A stretch of DNA of 64,000 nucleotides from Minicystis rosea (GTDB taxonomy: Bacteria; Myxococcota_A; Polyangia; Polyangiales; Polyangiaceae), in assembly GCA_001931535.1 (NCBI GenBank), contig CP016211.1, forward strand, positions 3,066,501 to 3,130,500, written 5' to 3'. The notes below the pieces were generated by a model that worked only from the letters and a program-made list of their open reading frames with translations, did no database searches and was not told the origin of the DNA. Positions 36,236 through 43,738 of the stretch are shown here, piece by piece (within the stretch, counting starts at the first letter, position 1; every line of letters begins with the position of its first letter). The position numbers were made by a program, and so were the translations under genes.

Positions 36236-37571
36236 GTGCCTCCAATACGGCGTCTGCGGCGAGCTCGACGTCCTTTGCGAATCCTCTACCTCCTGCAGCG
36301 AGGTCTCTCCCGAAGCCTGCCCACCGAAGTGCTCGGAACGCCTCTCGAGATCCTGAGCCTGAAGGTGGACGACCCGACCCGTCACCGCGCAGTGTACGAG
36401 GCTCTCGTGCGCGAGGTGTGCCCGCGGCTGGGCGGCGAGGTGCACATCAACGTCTCGCCGGGCACTCCGGCGATGCACGCGGTCTGGCTCGTCCTCCACG
36501 CCGGCGGCGCGCTCCCCGCCGGAGCCCGGCTCTGGTCATCGCAATGGAACCCGGAGACGAAGCGCACGCGTCTCGACAGTGTCGACTTCACGGTGACGAC
36601 GTACCTCGCCGAGGTGCGCCGCCGCGCCGCCGCGCAGCCGGACGTCGCCGCATATGAAACCGAAGCCCGCTCGCCCGCGCGGCGCGCGCTCGAGCGGCTC
36701 GCGCGGTACGCGCGGGTGATCGGGGCCCCGCTCCTCATCCTCGGCGAGCGTGGGACAGGGAAGACCCGCCTGGTCGAGACCCACGTCCGTCCGCTGAAAC
36801 AGCGCGCGAAGGTCGTGTCGCTCGCGTGCGGAGGTCTCGACTCGACCCTCGCCGAGAGCCTCCTTTTCGGGCACCGCAAGGGGGCCTTCACCGGAGCCGC
36901 CTCGGATCGCCTCGGCCTGCTCGCCGAGGCCGACGGCGGCATCCTCTTCCTCGACGAGGTCCAGGACCCAGCGGAAGCTGATTCGCGTGCTGCAGGACCG
37001 GCACCGGCGCTATCGCCCTGTCGGCAGCGACAAGGAGCTTTCCGCGGACATCGAGGTCGTGTGCGCATCGAACCTCGAGCTCGACGCGCTGCAAGCACGG
37101 CTCGACGCCGATCTCTTCTACAGGATCAGCCACCTGACCGTACGCGTCCCCGCGCTGCGCGAGTGCCGCGAAGACCTCCGCGACGACTGGTCGCGCGTGT
37201 GGCGCGAGCTGCGCCGCGAGCCGTCGCTCGCCGAACGCGCACCATGATCGGGCGATGTCGAGCGCGCGCTCGCGGTCGACCCGCTGCCTGGCAACCTTCG
37301 GGACCTGCAACGGCTCGCGCTGCTGGTCGCAGCGTGGGGCGCGGCCGACGGCGAGGTGGCGCTCGCGACGGCCCTGGGCGAGTGGCGGTCCCGCCAGGTC
37401 GCGGCCCCCCCGGCGGATGACCTGGGGGGCAGATCGCGTCGGGATCGCGTCCGCGCCTTCCAGAACAGGCTTGCGCGCTGGGCGAAGGAGAAGTGGGGGA
37501 CGTGGGGCGCGGCGGCGAAGGCGCTGGACTGCGACGAGAAGACGCTCCGACAGGACGCGGGGGAGCGCTGA
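36236..37571 (+). pseudogene. Broken RtcR-like regulator (CARF plus sigma-54 AAA+ domain)
   Basis: RtcR controls the RNA-repair operon rtcBA; it joins a CARF ligand-sensing domain to a sigma-54 AAA+ module. Here the first frame (from 36236) holds a CARF-like part with VHINVSPGTPAMHAVWLVLH, then Walker A (LILGERGTGKTRL), the GAFTGA loop (FGHRKGAFTGAASDRLGLL) and Walker B (GGILFLDEVQD). At about 36965-36985 the reading shifts frame to continue VLQDRHRRYRPVGSDKE ... DLFYRISHLTVRVPALRE. A TGA at 37245-37247 then interrupts, after which the same frame resumes (ALAVDPLPGNLRDLQRLAL) and ends at 37571. One frameshift and one stop make it inactive unless the assembly is wrong. No rtcB or CRISPR array is nearby. 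Confidence 0.75.
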
Positions 37572-37925
37572 GCAGCCAAAGAGGTGGGGCTCGCCGGAGA
37601 GCAAGCCACCGAGGTAGGGCTCGCGGGGACGGTCGCGTGCCTTGCGCGCTGCGCGGAGAGCAGAAGCGCGCGCCGTCGGCTTCGCGCCACGGATTCGTGC
37701 CTTGGTCGTGTCGCCGCGCTGCACGAGCTGGGTCTCGAAAAACGCCATGCAATGGTACTGGTTCAGGCCGCTAAGGTGTCCGTCGATGCTCCCGCTGTTG
37801 AACGGCGCAACGGCGTCCCGTTAGGCCGTCCCCAGGTGGTCGTTCATGGTTCCCGGCCGAACGCCGGCGCGATAAGGATGGGGCACGCGCTCTCGCGGGG
37901 GCTCTGCCCGGCGCGCGCCTACCCA
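37572..37925. other. Gene-free stretch before the VgrG cassette
   Basis: About 350 bp with no supported gene. The frame of the next gene is open across it but the residues look like chance coding and no ribosome binding site lies before the upstream starts. It may carry the promoter of the cassette or remnants of a deleted gene. Confidence 0.4.
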
Positions 37926-39962
37926 ATGCGCACCCCCGATCCGATACGCGTCGACTCCCTCGGCAAAGCGTCTTGCGGCGCGCTCCTATGGCGCCACGGA
38001 GGCTCCCTCTGGGCCTCCGTCATCGTGAAGTCGACCTTCCGCATCGTCCCCGGCGGCCCGGCGGAGATCATCGACCCGATCGAAATTGTCCGCGAGGAGC
38101 GAGAAGGCGCCGCCGGCGTCGTCGAGGCCCCCGACGAAGCGGTGCCTTACCTCCCGAATGCGGCGGCAATCCTCGTCGGATTCGCGTGTGCGATCGGCGA
38201 GCAACGCACGCCCTCGGCGACGGTGCGGTTCGGGCTCGCGACCGACCGCGCGCTCATCGACAAGGCCCTGTACGTCTACGGGGAGCGGACGGGGCCGGCC
38301 GCGGCACCGGCGCCGTTCTTGAAGATGCCGATCACCTACGACCGCGCCTACGGTGGCCCCTTGGTGCCAGAGAACCCGGCGGGCACAGGAGCCGAGCGAG
38401 GCTCAAGGCTCCCCAACGTCGTCGTGCCGGGGAACGAGGGCCGGCCGGGCGGTTTCGGCCCCATCAGCAAGACCTGGCCGGCGCGACGGCGCCTGCTCGG
38501 TGGCGTCGACCCTGCCGTGCTCGATGCCGAAGCACCCGAGATACCGGCCGGCCTCGATTGGCGGTACTTCAACCCGGCGCCGGCCGACCAGCAGATCGAG
38601 GCACTCCGCGGGGACGAGTGGATCCTGCTCGACGGCATGCACCCCACGCACGCGCGCGTTCAGACGCGCCTCCCTGGCGCGCGGGCGCGGGCGGAGCGAT
38701 CTGCGGCGGGCACGACGAGCGCCGCGGTCGACCTGCGCGCCGACATGCTGCTGATCGACGCCGACAACATGGTCTTCTCCCTCGTGTGGCGGGGGCGTTT
38801 CGCCGCCACGGGGCTCGACGACATCCGCGTGGCCGCCGGCGTCGAGCTGCCTGGGCAGCCACTCGTCTTCGGGGCCCGTCCCAAGCCCCCCGCCGCTCTG
38901 GCCGCGACCGGTGCGCTCGACCTGCGCGCGATTGGGCCGGCGTTGCCCTTCCTCGCAAAGAAGACCGGGCCGGTGCCGGCGCAGCCAGGCGCTCCGGCGG
39001 AAGGCTCTCCACAGCCGGCGCCCATGGCGGCGGGACTGGCCGTCGCCAAGCCTGCAGACGCCGTCGAGATCGACAAGAGTCGGGAGCGGGAATCGCTGCC
39101 GTTTCAAGCGACCGGCAAGACGAAGTCGGCGACCGCAGGCGTCGTCATGCCGAAGGTGGTGAAGGCGCCGACCGCGCTGTCGATGACCGGAGGCCTCGAC
39201 GTGCACCTGCTCCTCAAGGACTCGCTGCCCTTCGCGAGGCAGCTGGCCGTTTCCGCGGTGCCTGAGCCCCCAACGCTGGATGTGAAGCCGGCGGCGCCGG
39301 CCGAGCCGCCTCCGCCTCCGGCCGCGGCGCCCGCGCCGGTTGCGCCAGATCCAGTCACGGCGTCCGCGCCAGTCGCGCCACCTCCAGTCGCAGCGCCCGC
39401 CGAGAAGGCGCTGGCGGAGCGCGTGGTCGATGCGGAAGAAGACGAGGACGACGAAGATGCCGCGATCGACGTGCGGGCCGCCGTGATCGAGAGGCTCGCG
39501 GCGCGCTCGTCGTTGCTCGGGCTCGACCTGGTGGGCGCAGACCTCCACGGGCTCGACTTCGAGGGCCGCCTCATGTCGGGCCTCGATCTGCGACGAGCCA
39601 ACCTCAGTGGCGCCCGGTTCTGCAGGGTGCGGATGACCGGCGCGAATCTGGCCGGCGCCGATCTCACGGACGCGGTGCTCTCCGGAGCGAACCTCTCGTA
39701 CGCAACCCTCGACCGCGCCATCTTGACGAGGGCGCAGATGGACGGGGCGACGCTGGCGGACGCCAACCTGTCCGGCGTCGACGGCGCCGAGGTCAACTTC
39801 GCCGGCGCCGACATACGCCGCGCAAAGCTCACGCGCGCGAAGTTGACCGGCGCGAGTTTCGACGGCGCGGATCTACGCAAGGCCGTGCTCGACGGGGCCG
39901 AGTTGGAGGAGGCGGCGCTCGAAGGAGCGAGGCTCGGCAAGAAGAGGAAGGCGAGCGCTTGA
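37926..39962 (+). CDS. DUF2169 domain protein with C-terminal pentapeptide repeats
   Basis: DUF2169 proteins are found next to VgrG genes and are thought to help load or export type VI effectors. In this 678-residue protein the DUF2169 domain spans about residues 10-330 (SVIVKSTFRIVPGG; RFGLATDRALIDKALYVYGE; ITYDRAYGGPLVPENPAG; EWILLDGMHPTH). A Pro/Ala-rich linker (about 450-500) and an acidic patch (DAEEDEDDEDAA) lead to about 30 pentapeptide repeats (about 531-675; ANLAGADLTDAVLSGANLSY), which form a right-handed quadrilateral beta-helix. ATG at 37926 gives the family N terminus; the open frame upstream has no support. It is 58 bp ahead of vgrG. The pentapeptide tail may be a docking or recognition module. 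Confidence 0.85.
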   Translation: MRTPDPIRVDSLGKASCGALLWRHGGSLWASVIVKSTFRIVPGGPAEIIDPIEIVREEREGAAGVVEAPDEAVPYLPNAAAILVGFACAIGEQRTPSATVRFGLATDRALIDKALYVYGERTGPAAAPAPFLKMPITYDRAYGGPLVPENPAGTGAERGSRLPNVVVPGNEGRPGGFGPISKTWPARRRLLGGVDPAVLDAEAPEIPAGLDWRYFNPAPADQQIEALRGDEWILLDGMHPTHARVQTRLPGARARAERSAAGTTSAAVDLRADMLLIDADNMVFSLVWRGRFAATGLDDIRVAAGVELPGQPLVFGARPKPPAALAATGALDLRAIGPALPFLAKKTGPVPAQPGAPAEGSPQPAPMAAGLAVAKPADAVEIDKSRERESLPFQATGKTKSATAGVVMPKVVKAPTALSMTGGLDVHLLLKDSLPFARQLAVSAVPEPPTLDVKPAAPAEPPPPPAAAPAPVAPDPVTASAPVAPPPVAAPAEKALAERVVDAEEDEDDEDAAIDVRAAVIERLAARSSLLGLDLVGADLHGLDFEGRLMSGLDLRRANLSGARFCRVRMTGANLAGADLTDAVLSGANLSYATLDRAILTRAQMDGATLADANLSGVDGAEVNFAGADIRRAKLTRAKLTGASFDGADLRKAVLDGAELEEAALEGARLGKKRKASA

Positions 39963-40020
39963 GGCTCGCGCGGGCGCTCGACGCCCGCGTCAGGATCGCG
40001 ATGTGTACTCGAGGTGATGC

Positions 40021-42288
40021 ATGATCGACATGTTCAAGATGAGCTCCGAGGGCCTCCCGGAGGGCGTCCGCGTCGTGGGCTTTCGTGGCACCGAGGGGAT
40101 CTCGCGCCTCTACGCCTTCGAGGTGTTCCTCTTGATCGGCCCGGACGCCGTCGCCGACTTCGACCTCGCCACGGCGGTCGGGGCCGTGGCGTCGCTGATG
40201 CTCGACCGCCAGGATGGCCGCCCGCCCTTCACCTTCCACGGCATCCTCTCCGACGTCTCCCTCGTCCACCACCAACGGGACGGCTTCACGCTGGTCCGCG
40301 CCCTGCTCGTCCCGCGCTTCTGGCAGCTCACCCAGTCGCTCCACAGCCGCCTCTTCACGAAGATCTCGATCCCCGACATCTTCAAGCAGATCCTCGACAA
40401 GACCGGCCAGGAGTACGCCCTCAAGCTCTCCCAGCAGTACGCGGCCGAGGAGCACGTCTGCCAATACGCGGAGAGCGACTTCGACTTCCTCTCGCGCTGG
40501 ATGGAGCGCGAGGGAATGTATTACTTCTTCGAGCAGGGCGACGCGGGCGAGAAGCTCATCATCACCGACGGCAAGGCCACCCACCAAGACCTCGAGCCTT
40601 CGCCGATCCGCTTCTTCGCGCACACCGGCGGCGACAGCTCCGCGAAGGAATGTCTGCACACGTTCGTGTGCCGACGGCGCTCCCTCCCGGCCAGCGTCAG
40701 CTTCAAGGACTACGACTACAACAAGCCGAAGCTGGACGTCTCCGCCAAAGCGCCCATCTCACAGACCGGCCGCGGCGAGATCAGCGTCTACGGCGCGCGC
40801 TTCTTCTCGCCGGACGACGGCGCGAGGCTCGCGAAACTGCGCGCCGAGGAGATCCTCTCGCGCGAGGTGGTCTTCACGGGGAGCGGCACGAGCTTCTACC
40901 TGCGCGCGGGCTACACGTTCGACCTTGAGGATCACCCGTGGCCGAGCTTCGCCGCGAAGTACCTCGGGATCGAGGCTGAGCACTACGGCAACCAGGCCGC
41001 GCGGACGCCCGATCTGAAGCAGCTGACCGGGCTCGATCGAGACGAGGTCTACCGGGTCGACGTGACGGCGATCCCGGCCTCCGTGCAGTTCCGCGCCGAG
41101 GCGAAGACGGCGTGGCCGCGCATCTACGGGACGGAGCACGGGGTGATCGACGGCCCGGCCGACAGCGAGTATGCGCAGCTCGACGAGCACGGGCGCTACG
41201 CGGTGCGGTTCGCCTTTGACGAGGGCGATCTCGAGCCGGGCAAGGCGTCGACGCGCGTGCGGATGATGCAGCCGCACGGCGGTGGGGTGGAGGGGTGGCA
41301 CTTCCCGCTGCGCAAGGGGACGGAGGTGCTGTTCACGTTCCTGGGCGGCGATCCGGACCGGCCGGTGATCGCGGGGGTGGTGCCGAACGCGCACAAGCCG
41401 AGCCCGGTGACGAGCGGGAACCACACGAAGAACGTCATCCAGACGGGCGGGCGAAATCGCTTCGAGCTGGAGGACAAGGAGGGGGAGCAGCGGATCACGT
41501 TTTCTACGCCCCACCAGAACAGCTACATCCGTATGGGGGCGCCGAACGACGATCACTCGATGATCATCAAGACGAAGGGACCGACGTTGCTCGACGCCGG
41601 CGAGGACTGGGACGTCGAGGTGGGCGCCAACCTGAACGAGAGGGTCTTCGGGACGGTCGAGGAGTCGTACTTTGCCAACCAGATCACGGATATCAATTCG
41701 GGTCGCAAGGAGACCATCCACGGCGGAGGCATGACGCACCTGATCACGGGGGACCTGTTCCGGAAGGTGACCGGAGACCACGTCCTAGAGGTCACCGGGG
41801 ACTTTACCCACAAGGTGCATGGCGACGTGAACGAGACGTTTGGGACTTACGACCTCACGTGTGGCCGGGTGCAAGAGAAGTGTGGGGACGTGCACCTGTC
41901 CACGGGGGAGATCCTGGCGGACGCACCCAAGGCGACGTTCGTGGTGCCCGTGGTGACCATCAACGCGTCGACCTCGTTCACGGTGAACTCCCCGGAGATC
42001 AAGATGAACACGGGGAGTGCCATCAAGAGCTTCACGCCGGTGTCGGCGGAGAGCTTCGGCATCAAGACCGCATATGGAGGTGCCAAGTACGATCACACTG
42101 TCATCAAGTCGGAAATGAACGGTTACGCGCTTGGCGTTTTCGGAGTCAAAGGAGACTCGGTCGCCATGTCGAAAAAGACGGCTGGTGCGGTCGTCGACCA
42201 GATTGGAACGGACATCAAACAGGTCGGCACCGCCGTCAAGAATGCGGGTGCAAGAATCCTCAACGCCGCCCTCACCAAGATCGGTTAA
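40021..42288 (+). CDS. vgrG: VgrG, type VI secretion spike protein
   Basis: VgrG trimers form the puncturing tip of the type VI secretion tube, topped by a PAAR protein. This 755-residue protein has the gp27-like half (about 10-400; LYAFEVFLLI, FWQLTQSLHSRLF, YAESDFDFLSRWMEREGMYYF) and the gp5-like OB fold and needle (about 400-640; RYAVRFAF, GWHFPLRKGTEVLFTFLGGD, DRPVIAGVVPN, then FELEDKEGEQRITF). The needle ends in short beta-helical repeats (ITGDLFRKVTGDHVLEVTGD). The last 80 residues are Ala/Lys-rich with no recognised toxin domain. No core type VI genes (tssB, tssC, clpV and so on) lie in the window, so this is an orphan spike cassette. Its stop overlaps the stop of the opposite-strand zinc-ribbon gene. 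Confidence 0.93.
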   Translation: MIDMFKMSSEGLPEGVRVVGFRGTEGISRLYAFEVFLLIGPDAVADFDLATAVGAVASLMLDRQDGRPPFTFHGILSDVSLVHHQRDGFTLVRALLVPRFWQLTQSLHSRLFTKISIPDIFKQILDKTGQEYALKLSQQYAAEEHVCQYAESDFDFLSRWMEREGMYYFFEQGDAGEKLIITDGKATHQDLEPSPIRFFAHTGGDSSAKECLHTFVCRRRSLPASVSFKDYDYNKPKLDVSAKAPISQTGRGEISVYGARFFSPDDGARLAKLRAEEILSREVVFTGSGTSFYLRAGYTFDLEDHPWPSFAAKYLGIEAEHYGNQAARTPDLKQLTGLDRDEVYRVDVTAIPASVQFRAEAKTAWPRIYGTEHGVIDGPADSEYAQLDEHGRYAVRFAFDEGDLEPGKASTRVRMMQPHGGGVEGWHFPLRKGTEVLFTFLGGDPDRPVIAGVVPNAHKPSPVTSGNHTKNVIQTGGRNRFELEDKEGEQRITFSTPHQNSYIRMGAPNDDHSMIIKTKGPTLLDAGEDWDVEVGANLNERVFGTVEESYFANQITDINSGRKETIHGGGMTHLITGDLFRKVTGDHVLEVTGDFTHKVHGDVNETFGTYDLTCGRVQEKCGDVHLSTGEILADAPKATFVVPVVTINASTSFTVNSPEIKMNTGSAIKSFTPVSAESFGIKTAYGGAKYDHTVIKSEMNGYALGVFGVKGDSVAMSKKTAGAVVDQIGTDIKQVGTAVKNAGARILNAALTKIG

Positions 42289-43295
42289 GAGCTTCGGCCG
42301 CTGCGATGGAGCACCCATGCCAGCACCAGCGCAACGACGACGGCGAGTAGCCAGAGGAAGCCGGTATTCTCGCTCTCCGAGGCGGCCTGCTGCTGGGAGC
42401 TCTGTACGGCCTTCTTGATCCTTGCGCTCGCGAGCATGCCCACGACCGTTGCCACGTAGCCGATCGTGAGCAGCGCCACCGTGACGGGACCCGACTCCCG
42501 CGCTTGCTCTTGGCGCGGGAGGCAGGTGTCGAGGGAGATGACGAGCCCACAGAGGATTGCGACGACGCCGAACCCTGCCACGGTGCTCCAGGTGCTCGCT
42601 CGTCGCTTGACCTCCTCTACGCCCCTGACGCGCTCTGCCTCGGCCTGCTCCCGAGCCCCATGCTCCCCCAGAAGCGCAGCGTCGACCCACGCATACCAGC
42701 GCGCGACGGTCTTTACCGGGTGGATGCGCCGCCACAGGTCATCGGGCAGGTACGCGTTGGTGCAACAATAGCTGCACTTCACGATGCGCGCGGAGCCGTC
42801 GATGGGGAGCGTGCCTCCGCAATGGGGGCATGGGAAGAACACGGGCTCCGACGCCGCCGTGACCGAGCCTGGAGCGGGCATGCTGAGCTGAGATGGGTCT
42901 TCCCCGATCAGGAGCGTGATGAAACTCGCGGCGTGCGGAACGAGGTCCCGCGGCAGCTTGCGCACGGCCACGCGCGCACCGCAGGTGCAATCGATCCACG
43001 CAGGCTCCTCGGGTGCGAGGATGCCCTCGACCGCGAGTTCAGCGCCGCACTCGGCACAACGCGGAGCCGACGATTCCTGCGTCAACGTCGTACCGACTCC
43101 GAGGAGCGTCTGGCCGCCGGTACTGCTCCCGGTCGCCACCGCGGCGAGCCCGGACAGCGCTTCGTGCCACAGCTCGGCCGACAGCAGGAGGACATGCTCG
43201 CAGCTCGGGCAAAGGACCTCGGGGACGAGCCCATTCACGGGGACCGGGTTGCCGCATTTGGGGCAGGTGGTGCGCAGCTCGACGGAGACGGCCAT
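42285..43295 (-). CDS. Membrane protein with three zinc ribbons
   Basis: A 336-residue protein of unknown family. The N-terminal 190 residues hold three Cys-pair modules: TCPKCGNPVPVNG with VLCPSCEHVLLL; PRCAECGAELAVEG with DCTCGARVAV; and FPCPHCGGTLPIDG with VKCSYCCTNAYLP. The C-terminal part has three membrane helices (AGFGVVAILCGLVISLD, VTVALLTIGYVATVVGM, FLWLLAVVVALVLAWVL). GAGGTG precedes the ATG. It lies on the opposite strand inside the VgrG cassette and its TAA overlaps the vgrG TAA. By position it could be an immunity or accessory protein, but nothing in its sequence shows that. Confidence 0.75.
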   Translation of the reverse strand: MAVSVELRTTCPKCGNPVPVNGLVPEVLCPSCEHVLLLSAELWHEALSGLAAVATGSSTGGQTLLGVGTTLTQESSAPRCAECGAELAVEGILAPEEPAWIDCTCGARVAVRKLPRDLVPHAASFITLLIGEDPSQLSMPAPGSVTAASEPVFFPCPHCGGTLPIDGSARIVKCSYCCTNAYLPDDLWRRIHPVKTVARWYAWVDAALLGEHGAREQAEAERVRGVEEVKRRASTWSTVAGFGVVAILCGLVISLDTCLPRQEQARESGPVTVALLTIGYVATVVGMLASARIKKAVQSSQQQAASESENTGFLWLLAVVVALVLAWVLHRSGRSS

Positions 43296-43322
43296 GGATC
43301 ACCTCGGAATCAGAAGCTCCGC

Positions 43323-43526
43323 TCAGCGATTCGGCCCCTGTCCCTGTGGCTCGGCGTGGACGATGCGGAACTGATCGGGATATTCCTGCGCGAGCTGCTC
43401 AAATCCCTCCATGCTGTGCTCATAGGCGTACTGCCGACATTGCCGCACGCCATACGGATCGACGACTCGATCCGACCGAAGGCGACCCTGCCACCGATCT
43501 CCGTGAGCGCGCCAGGACAATCCCAC
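43323..43526 (-). CDS. Doubtful small gene upstream of the zinc-ribbon gene
   Basis: A 67-residue frame whose C-terminal half (CRQYAYEHSMEGFEQLAQEY) has a plausible amphipathic helix. It ends 27 bp before the zinc-ribbon gene on the same strand. There is no ribosome binding site and the N-terminal half looks like chance coding, so it may be the tail of a decayed gene. The remaining parts of the 443-bp gap 43296-43738 show no other gene; the promoter of the DUF2169 gene at 43739 should lie there. Confidence 0.25.
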   Translation of the reverse strand: MGLSWRAHGDRWQGRLRSDRVVDPYGVRQCRQYAYEHSMEGFEQLAQEYPDQFRIVHAEPQGQGPNR

Positions 43527-43738
43527 TCCGGGCGAAACGGCAGCGTCACCACAGGGATCGCGAACGTCACGCTGCCATGGGCGTAGTCCGAATGTTGGCC
43601 GTCACGCCGAATTTCCTGCTGCTGCACCTGGGTGGATCGCATCGTGGGGCGCCCCGCAGCCCGCCCGCGCGTCCCCAAAAATCCCTCGCGCCACGCCCGT
43701 GATCCGCCTACCTCCAGACCCCGCCTCCCGCGCGCCCC

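Noticed and set aside
37584..37925. N-terminal extension of the DUF2169 protein
   Set aside because: The extra 114 residues have no family similarity and the first family residues begin right after ATG 37926.
40759..41781. 340-residue minus-strand frame inside vgrG
   Set aside because: Antisense shadow of a clear VgrG; rich in His/Arg/Asp without domain.
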